From Mesorhizobium sp. SARCC-RB16n (GTDB lineage: Bacteria; Pseudomonadota; Alphaproteobacteria; Rhizobiales; Rhizobiaceae): a stretch of DNA of 64,000 nt. Positions 1 to 9,331 of the stretch are shown here, piece by piece. The position numbers and the translations under genes were made by a program. Under the pieces are notes generated by a model. The model had not been told where the DNA came from and ran no database searches. It saw only the letters and a list, made by a program, of their open reading frames with translations. Location: the NCBI RefSeq assembly GCF_008520305.1, contig NZ_ML703283.1, positions 1 through 64,000 of the forward strand, written 5' to 3'. Numbering within the stretch: the first letter of the stretch is position 1; every line of letters begins with the position of its first letter.

Positions 1-27
1 GCTCACAACAGGTTGACACAGGAAGTC

Positions 28-2781
28 TCATGCGCGTGCCTCCTTCTCGCGGATGGCCGCCAGGATGCGACTTGGCGTTGCCGGCACCTTGGTGACCAGC
101 ACGCCGGTGGCGTGGCGGACGGCGTTGAGGATCGCCGGCGCCGTCGGGATCAGCACGTGCTCGCCCAGGCCCTTGGCGCCGAATGGGCCCTCGGGATCGG
201 GCACCTCGATAAGGATAGTCTCGATCGGCGGCACATCGCCAATGGTCGGGATGAGATAGTCGTGCAGGTTCTCGGTGCGGCCGGGGATGTATTCTTCCAT
301 CAACGCCATGCCGATGCCTTGCGCGATGCCGCCTTCGATCTGACCCTCGACCAGCAGCGGATTGATCGCCTTGCCGACGTCATGCGCGGCGATGATCTTG
401 ATCAGCTTGATCGTGCCGAGCCTGAGGTCGACCTCGAGCTCGGCGATCTGCGCGCCATAGCCATAGACCGCATAGGGCTTGCCCTGGCCCTTGGCATCGA
501 GCGGCAGCGTTGGCGGATCGTATGTCTCCTCGGCGCGGAAGACGAAGCCGCCGGCGTCCGCATCGAGCGAGACCAGATCGATACGGCGCGTCGCCTCGCC
601 TTCGCGGATGACGATCGCCGATCCATCCAGGCGAAGGGAAGCCTTGTCCGAGACATTGGCAAAGCGCAGGATTTTTTCGCGCAGGGCGCGGCCCGCCTTC
701 TCGGCCGCCTTGCCGGTCACGAAAGTCTGTCGCGAGGCCGAAGTCTTGCCGGCGTCGGGACTGATCGCCGTATCGGCGCTCTTCAGCCGGAATTTTTCCA
801 GCGGCAGGCCGAGCGCGTCGGCGCAGATCTGCGTGATGACGGTGTTGGACCCCTGGCCGATATCGACGGCGCCCTGGTGCAGGATGACCGTGCCGTCAGC
901 CGCGATGCCGACCCTAATGGTCGACGGATTGGGGAGCGAGGTGTTGCCGCAGCCATACCAGCACGAAGCGACGCCGACGCCGCGCTTTCTATCGATACTG
1001 GCGCTGTTGAAAGCATCCGCATCGGCCATCGTCCGCACCCAATGCGGCCGCAGGGCTTCGAGGCATTCGGCGATGCCGACGCCAGACTCCAGACGCTGCC
1101 CGGTAACCGTTTCGGATCCGTTCCGAAGGCAGTTCTTCAAGCGAAACTCGAGCCGATCCATGCCAAGCTTGCCCGCGAGCTCGTCATAAAGCGTCTCTTG
1201 CATGATCGTTGCCTGCGGCACACCGAAACCGCGAAAGGCACCGGCGATCGGCCCATGGGTGTGGATTGCACGGCCCTCGGCGCGGTAGTTGGGCGTCACA
1301 TAGGGCCCGGAGGCATGCACGGGCACGCGGTTGGCCACCGTTGGCCCCCAGCTGGCATAGGCGCCGGTGTTGAAATCACCTTCGAAGATCATGCCGATGA
1401 CATGGCCCTCGGCATCCGCGCCGATGGTGGCCTTCATCTGCGTCGGATGGCGCTTTGTGGTCGACATCATGGATTCGTTGCGGGTGTAGGCAAGGGCCGC
1501 GGGCCGCCCGGTCTTCAGCGCCACCAGGCCGATGAGAGGCTGCAGGGAAACGTCGAGCTTGGACCCGAAGCCGCCGCCGGTCGCGGTCGGCACGATGCGC
1601 ACCTTGTCGACGGTGAGGCCGAGCACTTTTGCCGTATCGTCACGGTCCATGTAGGGCGCTTGCGTGCAGGCGACGACGACAAGCGTGTCGCCGTCGAGAT
1701 ATGCATAGCCGGCTTCCGGTTCGATATAGGCGTGCTCGACATAGGAGGTATCGATCGCGCCGCTCGCGGTAAAAGCCGCACCGGCAAGTGCCGACTCGGG
1801 ATCGCCGCGTTCGACGAAGCCCTTGGTCAACAAATTGGCCGGGCGATTTTCATGGATCAGCGCGGCACCTTCGGCCTGTGCGTCGCAGGGCTGCAGAACA
1901 TGCGGCAGTTCGGTCCAGCGGATGGGGAAATCCGACAGATCCAGGTCGAGGATCGCCTCGCGCTCGCCGGCGACCAGGGCGACAGCTTCGCCGCGAAGCC
2001 GGGCAAAGCCCTCGGCCAGCGCCGGCTGGTCGGCAAACGGGCCGATCACGCCAAAACAGTTTTTTCCCGGGATGTCGGCGGCCGTGAAAACGCCCAAGAT
2101 ACCGGGATGGTTGCTTGCCCAGCTATCGATGTCGCCGAAGGCGAAGCCGGCATGATAATGCGGCGAGCGGATCACCAGCACGGCAAGCGCATCGGCCGGA
2201 AAGGAATCGCCGCCGAATTTCTCGGCCCCGGTCACCTTTGGCACACCGTCGAGCCGGACCGGTGACGCGCCGATGGCGTGGCCGGACCGGGGCAGGCGGA
2301 AATCCAGGCTCGCGGCCTGGAGAGAAGCCTCCATCACCGCCGCGATGATCTTCCGGTACCCGGTGCAGCGGCAGAGAATCCCACCCAGCGCATCCTGCAC
2401 CTCGATCTCGGTCGGCCTGGGTTTCGTGTCCAGCAGCGCGGTTGCCGAGACCAGCAGCGCCGGCGTGCAGATGCCGCATTGCGCGGCACCATGCGCCAGG
2501 AACGAGGCCTGCAGCGCCGACAGCCGGCCATTGGCGAGGCCCTCGACCGTTGTCACCGCGGTGCCGGCGGCTGAGGCCGCCGGCATCAGGCAAGCGCAGA
2601 TGGGGTCGCCGTCGACCAGCACCGTGCAGGCGCCGCAATCGCCGGCGTCGCAGCCGACCTTTGTGCCGGTGAGCCGCAATTCGTCACGCAGCACCGAGGA
2701 CAGCCGGCGCAGCGGCGGCACGTTGACCGAGACGGCGGCGCCATTGACCGCAAAGGCGATATCGGCGCGATCCATGCTCAT
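28..2781 (-). CDS. Fused [2Fe-2S] / molybdopterin hydroxylase (xanthine dehydrogenase family)
   Basis: 917 residues, joining two subunits that are usually separate. Residues 1-155 are the [2Fe-2S] subunit: one cluster from C44, C49, C52 and C64, the second from C101, C104, C136 and C138 (CGIC and CRC motifs). The remainder is the molybdopterin subunit, with GGGFGSK at 401-407, an AFRGFG motif, a DIGQGSNT motif and the GAKGLGE motif near the C-terminus that carries the expected catalytic glutamate. The family hydroxylates purines, aldehydes or N-heterocycles in the cytoplasm. The start overlaps the FAD-subunit stop by 4 bp (ATGA), so the two are co-translated. Substrate cannot be read from sequence: xanthine or hypoxanthine is the default, and a nicotinate-like heterocycle is an alternative given pncA and pncB nearby. 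Confidence 0.9.
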   Translation of the reverse strand: MSMDRADIAFAVNGAAVSVNVPPLRRLSSVLRDELRLTGTKVGCDAGDCGACTVLVDGDPICACLMPAASAAGTAVTTVEGLANGRLSALQASFLAHGAAQCGICTPALLVSATALLDTKPRPTEIEVQDALGGILCRCTGYRKIIAAVMEASLQAASLDFRLPRSGHAIGASPVRLDGVPKVTGAEKFGGDSFPADALAVLVIRSPHYHAGFAFGDIDSWASNHPGILGVFTAADIPGKNCFGVIGPFADQPALAEGFARLRGEAVALVAGEREAILDLDLSDFPIRWTELPHVLQPCDAQAEGAALIHENRPANLLTKGFVERGDPESALAGAAFTASGAIDTSYVEHAYIEPEAGYAYLDGDTLVVVACTQAPYMDRDDTAKVLGLTVDKVRIVPTATGGGFGSKLDVSLQPLIGLVALKTGRPAALAYTRNESMMSTTKRHPTQMKATIGADAEGHVIGMIFEGDFNTGAYASWGPTVANRVPVHASGPYVTPNYRAEGRAIHTHGPIAGAFRGFGVPQATIMQETLYDELAGKLGMDRLEFRLKNCLRNGSETVTGQRLESGVGIAECLEALRPHWVRTMADADAFNSASIDRKRGVGVASCWYGCGNTSLPNPSTIRVGIAADGTVILHQGAVDIGQGSNTVITQICADALGLPLEKFRLKSADTAISPDAGKTSASRQTFVTGKAAEKAGRALREKILRFANVSDKASLRLDGSAIVIREGEATRRIDLVSLDADAGGFVFRAEETYDPPTLPLDAKGQGKPYAVYGYGAQIAELEVDLRLGTIKLIKIIAAHDVGKAINPLLVEGQIEGGIAQGIGMALMEEYIPGRTENLHDYLIPTIGDVPPIETILIEVPDPEGPFGAKGLGEHVLIPTAPAILNAVRHATGVLVTKVPATPSRILAAIREKEARA

Positions 2782-3677
2782 GCGGCCACCTTGTCGCCTG
2801 TCGGCTTTCCCGCGGCCTCAAGTACGGCGCGAGCAGCGATTTCGCGCACCGCCTCGAGCCTGTATTCGGCGCTGCCGCGCACATCGGCGATCGGCGACAG
2901 CTCGGCCATCGACGCCGACCTGACCGCGTCAACAAGCCCGGCGTCCACGACAAGCCCGCGCAACGCCGCCTCGACACCGGCAAGCCGCTTGGCGACAGCC
3001 GAACACGATCCAACGGCAATCGCTGCCTCGGTGACAATGCCGTTTTCCACCACCAGACGCGCCGCCACCATGGCGATGGAAATGACGAGATAGCGCCGGG
3101 CGCCGAGCTTTACGAAGGCCGACATGCCTCTCGGTTTCGGCACACGGATGGCCGTCACCATCTCGCCAGGCTGCAATGCCGTGCGGCGGTTGCCGAGTAC
3201 GAAGTCCGACAAGGGCAAATGGCGCGTCGCCGCTGCCGAGCGCAACTCGACCTCGGCGTCGAGCACGAGCAGCCCCGGCACGCCGTCGGCGGCCGGTGAA
3301 GCGTTGCAGAGATTGCCGGCGACCGAGGCGACGTTCTGGATCTGCGCCGAGCCGACCTCGCGCGCTGCCTGTTTCAGGGCATCGAAGGCCGCGGGCAACG
3401 GATAGCGAATGACATCGGTCCATGTTGTGCGCGCGCCGATGACCCAATGACTGCCGGTCTCGGCGATGCCGCGCAGCGCTGTCAGGCCGTTGATGTCGAG
3501 GACATTGTCGCGAAACGGCTTGCTGCCCTGCGCCGGATAGAAGTCCGTGCCGCCCGCAAGGATACGCCAAGTGCCCCCGCCAAGCAGCGCGAGCGCCTCG
3601 TCGACCGTGGTGGGTTTCGCGTAACGGATCACGCCTGCCTTCCCAACAAAACGGGCCTTCCCAACATGATGGGCCAT
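2778..3677 (-). CDS. FAD-binding subunit of molybdenum hydroxylase (CoxM/XdhA type)
   Basis: About 300 residues of the CO dehydrogenase/xanthine dehydrogenase FAD-subunit family. The LAGGTDFYP segment and the later SVAGNLCNASPAAD segment are the two typical flavin-binding stretches. It passes electrons from the molybdenum/iron-sulfur subunit encoded immediately downstream (4-bp overlap) to NAD or another acceptor. The start is uncertain. ATG at 3677 is used here, but a GTG at 3632 follows a better ribosome site (GGGAAGG, 5 bp away) and gives an N-terminus (IRYAKPTTVDEALALL) that matches where the family usually begins. The extra N-terminal stretch contains a short direct repeat, GTTGGGAAGGC. 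Confidence 0.87.
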   Translation of the reverse strand: MAHHVGKARFVGKAGVIRYAKPTTVDEALALLGGGTWRILAGGTDFYPAQGSKPFRDNVLDINGLTALRGIAETGSHWVIGARTTWTDVIRYPLPAAFDALKQAAREVGSAQIQNVASVAGNLCNASPAADGVPGLLVLDAEVELRSAAATRHLPLSDFVLGNRRTALQPGEMVTAIRVPKPRGMSAFVKLGARRYLVISIAMVAARLVVENGIVTEAAIAVGSCSAVAKRLAGVEAALRGLVVDAGLVDAVRSASMAELSPIADVRGSAEYRLEAVREIAARAVLEAAGKPTGDKVAA

Positions 3678-3743
3678 CCCCGAGATTGGCCCTCCCAAGG
3701 CGTTTTGCCCGGAGATATCTTGCCGGTTTTCGATCCGGCAAAT

Positions 3744-3761
3744 TCATTCGTATGCAAATGA
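3744..3761. promoter_or_regulatory. Imperfect 18-bp palindrome, candidate operator upstream of the hydroxylase genes
   Basis: TCATTCGTATGCAAATGA is a dyad with 14 of 18 positions symmetric. It sits in the 287-bp gap between the divergent FAD-subunit gene and pncA, 67 bp upstream of the ATG at 3677. The TnGTATnCnA core resembles operators of GntR-family repressors, but no GntR gene lies in the window. Nothing else is recognisable in this gap. That it is an operator is inference. Confidence 0.4.
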
Positions 3762-3964
3762 TATCAAGACGGTGGAAATTGTCAAAGCCAGAGTTTACGC
3801 CGGCACTCATCTGACTGGCATCGCCACGCATTTGTTATGCCGCTGGAGGTTGACGCGGCCCGCCATCTGGTCAAGTTTCTCCCCTCCGGTCGCGCCAGCG
3901 GCTTTTTCTTTCGCCCGGTCCCTTATTCGGAGCCCGAGCCCTAGCCTGACAGGAAGGAAACCCC

Positions 3965-4579
3965 ATGGCCGACGAAGCGCTCGTTGTCATCGACCTGCAG
4001 AACGATTTTTGCCCGGGCGGCGCGCTGGCCGTTGCCGGCGGCGACGAGATCGTGCCACTGATCAATGACATGATCCGGCGAACCGACCATGTCGTGCTGA
4101 CGCAGGACTGGCACCCCGCCGGCCATTCCAGCTTTGCCTCCAGCCATCCCGGCGCGCAGCCCTATTCGACAATTGAGATGCCCTACGGCCCGCAGACGCT
4201 GTGGCCGGACCATTGCATTCAGGGCAGTCTCGGCTCGGATTTCCATTCCGGCCTGGCCTGGACCAAGGCCGAGCTCGTCATCCGCAAGGGCTTTCGGCCC
4301 GCCATCGACAGCTACTCCGCTTTTTTCGAGAACGATCACGCGACGCCCACGGGGCTCGCCGGCTATCTCCGGGAGCGCGATATCGACACGCTGACCCTGG
4401 TCGGCCTGGCGACCGATTTCTGCGTCGCCTTTTCGGCGCTGGACGCAGTCAGCCAGGGTTTCAAAACCACCGTCCGGTTTGATGCCTGCCGCGGCATCGA
4501 CCTCAACGGATCGCTCGAGACAATGCTGGCGAAAATGCGCGATGCCGGCGTGATGCTCCAAGATCACACGTCGGACTGA
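3965..4579 (+). CDS. pncA: Nicotinamidase / pyrazinamidase
   Basis: 204 residues, a normal length for PncA. It hydrolyses nicotinamide to nicotinate and ammonia, the first step of Preiss-Handler NAD salvage. The catalytic triad of the cysteine hydrolase fold is visible: D10 (VVIDLQNDF), K108 (IRKGF) and C153 (GLATDFCVAF). The metal site is D48, H50 (TQDWHP) and H83 (WPDHC). A purine-rich ribosome site (AGGAAAC) precedes the ATG. It stands on the plus strand opposite the hydroxylase genes and runs into the antiporter gene 28 bp downstream. PncB, the next enzyme of the pathway, is encoded at 12572-13876. Confidence 0.95.
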   Translation: MADEALVVIDLQNDFCPGGALAVAGGDEIVPLINDMIRRTDHVVLTQDWHPAGHSSFASSHPGAQPYSTIEMPYGPQTLWPDHCIQGSLGSDFHSGLAWTKAELVIRKGFRPAIDSYSAFFENDHATPTGLAGYLRERDIDTLTLVGLATDFCVAFSALDAVSQGFKTTVRFDACRGIDLNGSLETMLAKMRDAGVMLQDHTSD

Positions 4580-4607
4580 CCGCACCGTGGGGAGCACAAG
4601 GGGATAC

Positions 4608-6032
4608 ATGCCGATAGCGATCGGCGCGGCCGGCGCGATCATCGTCGCAATGCTGTTTCCGGCACAGGCCTTCGCGGCCGAGGAGCATGGCCTGCCGGGC
4701 GCCACGATGTCGCTCTGGTGGGCGCTGCCTTTTGCCGGCCTGCTTTTGTCGATCGCCACCGGTCCGCTGCTGTTCCACCATGTCTGGGAACACCACTACG
4801 GCAAGATTGCTGCCTTGTGGGCGGCGCTGGTGATCGTGCCGCTCGCCATTGCCTTCGGTGCCCCGGCGGCAACCGAGGCGGTGCTGCACGCCCTGCTCAC
4901 CGAATACATGTCGTTCATTGTGCTGCTGTTTGCGCTCTACACGATTTCAGGCGGCATCCTGCTTGCCGGCAACATCCACGGCACACCGCTGGTCAATGCC
5001 GGACTGCTGATCGTGGGCGCGCTGCTTGCCTCGGTGATCGGCACGACCGGCGCCTCGATGATCCTGATCCGGCCGATCCTGCGCGCCAACGACAACAGGC
5101 CTTTCAATGCCCATGTCGTCATCTTCTTCATTTTCCTGGTGTCCAACATTGGCGGCTCGCTGACGCCGCTCGGCGACCCGCCGCTGTTCGTCGGCTTCCT
5201 GCGCGGCGTCGATTTCTTCTGGACGACCACCAACCTCTGGCGCGAGACGCTGTTCGTCGCCGCCGTCGTGTTGGCGGTGTTCCTGGCGATCGAGGTCATC
5301 CTGCACCGGCGCGAGGCTGGCGCGCCGAAGATCAAGGATCCAACCCCGGATACGAAGGTGCGCTTGCGCGGCCTGGCCAATCTCCCGCTGCTGGTCGGCG
5401 TGATCGGCGCCATCCTGCTGTCGGCGGCGTGGAAGCCGGGCGTGAGCTTTTCCGTGTTCGGCGTCAGTCTTGAGCTGCAGAACCTGGTACGCGACGCGAT
5501 CATCCTCGCGCTGGCCCTGCTATCGCTTCCCCTCTCTTACAAGAGCCACCGCCAGGCGAACGGTTTCAACTGGGGTCCGATCGCGGAAGTGGCCAAATTG
5601 TTCGCCAGCATCTTCATCTGCATTGTTCCGGTCGTCGCCATTTTGAGGGCCGGCCATGACGGCGCGCTGGCGCCGCTGGTCGCGCTCGTCACCTCGGCGC
5701 AAGGCACGCCCAACGACCTCGCCTACTTCTGGCTGACCGGGGCGTTGTCGTCCTTCCTCGACAATGCGCCGACCTATCTGGTGTTTTTCGAGCTGGCAGG
5801 CGGCGACCCTCAGCACCTGATGACGGAGTTCGCCTCGACGCTTGCCGCGATCTCGGCGGGCGCCGTGTTCATGGGCGCCAACACCTATATCGGCAACGCC
5901 CCTAACTTCATGGTCTATGCGATTGCCAGGCATCGCGGCGTCAAGATGCCGGGCTTCTTCGGCTACATGCTGTGGTCCGGGCTGGTGCTGGTCCCGACCT
6001 TCTTGATCGCCGGGTTTTTGTTTTTCCGTTGA
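4608..6032 (+). CDS. Sodium:proton antiporter-like membrane protein (ArsB/NhaD superfamily)
   Basis: 474 residues with about 11-12 hydrophobic segments. The first is a signal-like segment ending near AFAAEEHG. The repeated SNIGGSLTPLGDPPLF and GANTYIGNAPNFM segments, each with a conserved Asn/Gly/Pro loop, are typical of the ArsB/NhaD ion transporter superfamily. Such proteins exchange Na+ or another ion for protons across the inner membrane. ATG 4608 is preferred over an in-frame GTG at 4587 because an AAGGGG ribosome site lies 4 bp upstream of it. It probably shares a transcript with pncA. Its stop abuts the livF-type stop exactly (TGA at 6030-6032, TCA at 6033-6035). The transported ion is not determinable. 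Confidence 0.8.
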   Translation: MPIAIGAAGAIIVAMLFPAQAFAAEEHGLPGATMSLWWALPFAGLLLSIATGPLLFHHVWEHHYGKIAALWAALVIVPLAIAFGAPAATEAVLHALLTEYMSFIVLLFALYTISGGILLAGNIHGTPLVNAGLLIVGALLASVIGTTGASMILIRPILRANDNRPFNAHVVIFFIFLVSNIGGSLTPLGDPPLFVGFLRGVDFFWTTTNLWRETLFVAAVVLAVFLAIEVILHRREAGAPKIKDPTPDTKVRLRGLANLPLLVGVIGAILLSAAWKPGVSFSVFGVSLELQNLVRDAIILALALLSLPLSYKSHRQANGFNWGPIAEVAKLFASIFICIVPVVAILRAGHDGALAPLVALVTSAQGTPNDLAYFWLTGALSSFLDNAPTYLVFFELAGGDPQHLMTEFASTLAAISAGAVFMGANTYIGNAPNFMVYAIARHRGVKMPGFFGYMLWSGLVLVPTFLIAGFLFFR

Positions 6033-6740
6033 TCAACCGACGCCGACATAGCGCCGAACCGCGGACGGGTCCGCGCGCAGGGCCTCGACATCGACCGTTT
6101 CGCGGTTGCGGCCGTTCTCGATGAAGCAAACCCGGTCGGCCACCGACAGCACCGCATCGACGCGCTGCTCGACCAGGATGGTGGAGACCCCCATCTCGCG
6201 CAGCTTCGACACCGTCTCGCGGATCTTGGCGATCATCGACGGCATCAGCCCTTCGGTCGGCTCGTCGAGCAAAAGCACCTGCGGCTCGAGGCAGAGCGCA
6301 CGCGCCATGGCCAGCATCTGCTGCTCGCCGCCGGACAAGGTGCCCGAGCGCTGCCGCAGCCGCTGGCGCAGCAGCGGGAAGAGGCCGAGCACGTTTTCGC
6401 GCGTCGCCTTGCCCTTGCCGCGCGCCATCAGGCCGATTTCGATGTTTTCGGCCACCGTCATCTCGGCGAACAATCGCCTTCCCTGCGGCACATAAGCGAT
6501 GCCGGCCTTCGGCACTTCATGCGCCGGCAGGCCGGTCAGTTCCCGGCCGGCGAGCCGGATCGAGCCGGCACTGGCCCGAACCAGGCCCATGATCGCTTTC
6601 AGCGTCGTCGTCTTGCCGGCGCCGTTGCGGCCGAACAGGCACAGCACCTCGCCCTCGTTCAGCACGAGGTCGAGCCCATAGAGCACCTGGACCTGGCCGT
6701 AGAAGCAGTCCAGTCCTGAGATCGCCAGTGCTTCAGTCAT
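6033..6740 (-). CDS. LivF-type ABC transporter ATP-binding protein
   Basis: 235 residues, last gene of a five-gene importer operon. The Walker A (GRNGAGKTT), ABC signature (LSGGEQQMLAMARAL) and Walker B (VLLLDEPTEGL) motifs are all present, and the short length fits LivF rather than LivG. It energises import through the LivH/LivM-type permeases encoded upstream. ATGA overlap with the preceding livG-type gene at 6737-6740. Confidence 0.93.
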   Translation of the reverse strand: MTEALAISGLDCFYGQVQVLYGLDLVLNEGEVLCLFGRNGAGKTTTLKAIMGLVRASAGSIRLAGRELTGLPAHEVPKAGIAYVPQGRRLFAEMTVAENIEIGLMARGKGKATRENVLGLFPLLRQRLRQRSGTLSGGEQQMLAMARALCLEPQVLLLDEPTEGLMPSMIAKIRETVSKLREMGVSTILVEQRVDAVLSVADRVCFIENGRNRETVDVEALRADPSAVRRYVGVG

Positions 6741-7462
6741 GGGGCGGTCCCCAGATAGGCGTCCTGCACCGCGGCGTCTTCCCGGATCGCTTCGGGCGTG
6801 CCCTCGGCCAGGATCCTGCCGGCGTTGAAGACGGTGATGCGGTCGGCAAGTTGCATGACGACCGGCATGTTGTGCTCGATCAGGAGCACGGTGGCGTTCT
6901 TGGCGATGTCGCGCACGAGTTCGATGAAATTGTCGATCTCGCTGTCGGCCAGACCTTGCGTCGGCTCGTCGAGGATCAGAAGGCGCGGCTTCAGCGCCAG
7001 CCCCATTGCCACTTCGAGCAATCGTTGATGCCCGTAGGACAATTGCCCGGCCGGCATATGGGCGCGGTCGGCCAGCCCTGTACGTTCGAGCGCCGTCATG
7101 ACGCCGGCACGCAGCGCACCCATCGAGCGGCTATCGCTCAGCGTGAGCTGCGCCGGCAGCGCGACATTGTCATAGGCGCTGAGATTGGCAAAGACGCTGG
7201 TGATCTGGAAGGTGTAGGCGATGCCCCGGCGGACCCTGGCATAGGTCGGCAGACCGGTGATGTCGGCACCGTCGAAGACGATCGCTCCCGAAGATGGCTG
7301 GATGCGGCCGCTGACCAGGCTGACGAAGGTGGTCTTGCCGGCGCCGTTCGGGCCGATGACGGCGCGTATCTCGCCGGGCATCAAGGTAAAATCGACATTG
7401 TCGACGGCGCGCAGGCCGCCGAAGCTGCACGACAGGCCCTTGGTGGTCAGCAGCGGCGTCAT
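6737..7462 (-). CDS. LivG-type ABC transporter ATP-binding protein
   Basis: 241 residues from the ATG at 7462; an in-frame ATG at 7471 is possible. Longer readings would only run through the 3' end of the permease gene. Walker A (GPNGAGKTTF), a signature-region SYGHQRLLEVAMGLALKP and Walker B (LLILDEPTQGL) are visible. The signature is degenerate (SYGHQ in place of LSGGQ), as is common in LivG proteins. The gene overlaps both neighbours by ATGA (7459-7462 and 6737-6740), implying translational coupling and fixed stoichiometry. Confidence 0.92.
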   Translation of the reverse strand: MTPLLTTKGLSCSFGGLRAVDNVDFTLMPGEIRAVIGPNGAGKTTFVSLVSGRIQPSSGAIVFDGADITGLPTYARVRRGIAYTFQITSVFANLSAYDNVALPAQLTLSDSRSMGALRAGVMTALERTGLADRAHMPAGQLSYGHQRLLEVAMGLALKPRLLILDEPTQGLADSEIDNFIELVRDIAKNATVLLIEHNMPVVMQLADRITVFNAGRILAEGTPEAIREDAAVQDAYLGTAP

Positions 7463-8421
7463 GGCAGCCATCCGAGCCAGCGCTGGCGGACGGTGCCGAG
7501 AATGCCTTTCGGGAAGAACAGCACCAGCAGGATGAGCGCCACGCCGACAATCAGCAGATAGGCCGATGTGTAGCCGCTGGTGACGTCGATGACGTAGTAC
7601 ATGAACAGCGTGCCGAGCAGCGGCCCGAGCGTTGTGGCCGCGCCACCGAGCAGCACCCACAGCAGCGGCAGGATGGAATATTGCACCGATGCGAAGCTCG
7701 AGCCGACATAGCCGAACAGCAGCGCGTAGGCGGCGCCGGACGTCGCGCAGATCGTGCCGGAGACGATAACAGCGGCAAGCTTGTTGGAGAAGGTGTCGTA
7801 GCCCAGCATCTTCGTGCGTTCCTCATTCTCCCTGATCGCGACCAGCACGCGGCCATATCTGGAGCGGACGACGGCAAGCGTGATCAGCAGCACGAGCGAG
7901 AACAGCCCGAGTGCCGCCATGTAGCGCACGGTCGGATTGGTGAGATCGAGCGAGGTCGCGCCGAAAGTGAGGACACGCGTCGGCTGCGGCACGACCATGC
8001 CCTGGTCGCCCCCGGTCCAGGCCGCAAAATAGAGGATGGCAAGGTAAACCACCTGGGCAAACATCATGGTGACGATCATGAAGGCGACACCCGTGGTGCG
8101 CAGCGCCAGGAGACCGATGATCAGCGAAAGAACGGCGCCACAGCCAAGGCCCGCAGCGAATGCCGCAGGCACGCTCCAGCCGAGCTGGATGACGGCAAGC
8201 CCGGCGCCATAAAGGCCTGCGCCAAAGAACATGGCATGGCCGAGGCTGAGCAGGCCGACATAGCCGAACAGCATGTTGTAGCCCATGGCGAAGACCGCCA
8301 GCACCATGATGCGGGCGAGCAGGCCGTGATAATAGTCCGGCAGCAGGAAGCTAAGCACGAAGAGCAGGGCAATCACGCCGAGATGCAGCGCATAGGCCTT
8401 TGCCGGCGAAGCTTCGCTCAT
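7459..8421 (-). CDS. LivM-type ABC transporter permease
   Basis: 320 residues, very hydrophobic, with 8-10 predicted membrane segments. The MLFGYVGLLSLGHAMFFGAGLYG segment is the characteristic LivM motif, and GYDTFSNKLAAVIVSG near residue 210 is the expected cytoplasmic coupling loop. It forms the channel with the LivH-type permease encoded just upstream (4-bp overlap at 8418-8421). The ligand class of this family includes branched-chain amino acids, urea, short amides and aromatic acids. Confidence 0.92.
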   Translation of the reverse strand: MSEASPAKAYALHLGVIALLFVLSFLLPDYYHGLLARIMVLAVFAMGYNMLFGYVGLLSLGHAMFFGAGLYGAGLAVIQLGWSVPAAFAAGLGCGAVLSLIIGLLALRTTGVAFMIVTMMFAQVVYLAILYFAAWTGGDQGMVVPQPTRVLTFGATSLDLTNPTVRYMAALGLFSLVLLITLAVVRSRYGRVLVAIRENEERTKMLGYDTFSNKLAAVIVSGTICATSGAAYALLFGYVGSSFASVQYSILPLLWVLLGGAATTLGPLLGTLFMYYVIDVTSGYTSAYLLIVGVALILLVLFFPKGILGTVRQRWLGWLP

Positions 8422-9299
8422 CGCGATGCCGTCCCGAACAGGCCTTGCGGACGGAACACCAGCACCATGGCGACCAGCAGCGTGGCGATGATCTTGGCCA
8501 GCGTCGGCGAGAAGAACATCGAGATGATGCCGTCGGACAGGCCGATCAGCACGGCGGCGACGACGGTGCCGCGCAGCGAGCCGAGGCCGCCGATGATGAC
8601 GACGATGAAGGAGAGCAGCAGCGGGTCCTGCCCCATCAGGTAATGCGCCTGGCTGATCGGCACGATCAGCACCGCGGCGATGGCCGCCAGCATGGCGCCG
8701 AGCGCGAAGACGCCGCCATAGACACGGCCGACCGGGATGCCGAAGGCCTGCGCCGTCTCGCTGTCATACTGCGTGGCACGCATGATCAGGCCGATCCTGG
8801 TGCGCGTCAGCACCAGCCATGTCGCGATCAACAGGAGAGCGGATGCGGCGATGATCGACAGCTTGTAGCCGGAATAGCCGAACCACGGCAAAAGGATGCG
8901 ATAGCTGAACGGCGGCTCGACCGGCCGCGCTTCCGGACCATAGAAGGTCAACGCCAGCTGCTGGATGATGTAGAGCATGCCGATGGTGGCGACGATGGTG
9001 GCTTCAGGGTTGTAGTTGAGCCGGCGCAGCACCAGCCGTTCGGCGACCAGCGCGATGGCGCCGACGATCAGCGGCGCAATCACCAGCGCCGCCAGGAAGC
9101 CGAGCGCGGGGTGGCCGCCTATTGCCGATGTGATCGCCCAGGCAAGCACGGCGCCGAGCATGAAGAACTCGCCATGCGCGACATTGACGACACGCATGAC
9201 GCCAAACACCAACGACAGGCCAAGCGCGGTCAGCGCCAGCACGGCTGACGTGACGAGGCCTTCGAGGGCGGCGAGGAGGAGATGGGGGCCGAAGTGCAT
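8418..9299 (-). CDS. LivH-type ABC transporter permease
   Basis: 293 residues with about eight membrane segments. The LVFGVMRVVNVAHGEFFMLGA segment near the N-terminus is diagnostic of LivH permeases, and GGLGSLRGTVVAAVLIGL near the C-terminus is the conserved second half-motif. No convincing ribosome site precedes the ATG, and a palindromic repeat element fills most of the gap to the binding-protein gene. Confidence 0.92.
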   Translation of the reverse strand: MHFGPHLLLAALEGLVTSAVLALTALGLSLVFGVMRVVNVAHGEFFMLGAVLAWAITSAIGGHPALGFLAALVIAPLIVGAIALVAERLVLRRLNYNPEATIVATIGMLYIIQQLALTFYGPEARPVEPPFSYRILLPWFGYSGYKLSIIAASALLLIATWLVLTRTRIGLIMRATQYDSETAQAFGIPVGRVYGGVFALGAMLAAIAAVLIVPISQAHYLMGQDPLLLSFIVVIIGGLGSLRGTVVAAVLIGLSDGIISMFFSPTLAKIIATLLVAMVLVFRPQGLFGTASR

Positions 9300-9331
9300 G
9301 GGTTATACGCCCGATAGGGTGACGCGAAGCG

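Noticed and set aside
13-2265. 750-residue open frame on the plus strand opposite the hydroxylase gene
   Set aside because: It is the antisense shadow of a gene with complete cofactor motifs. Its translation is Arg/Asp/Gly-rich with no family pattern, a common result of high-GC codon bias.
4734-5473. Long plus-strand frame within the antiporter gene
   Set aside because: Second frame of a clearly hydrophobic transporter; Arg/His-rich and without a start signal.
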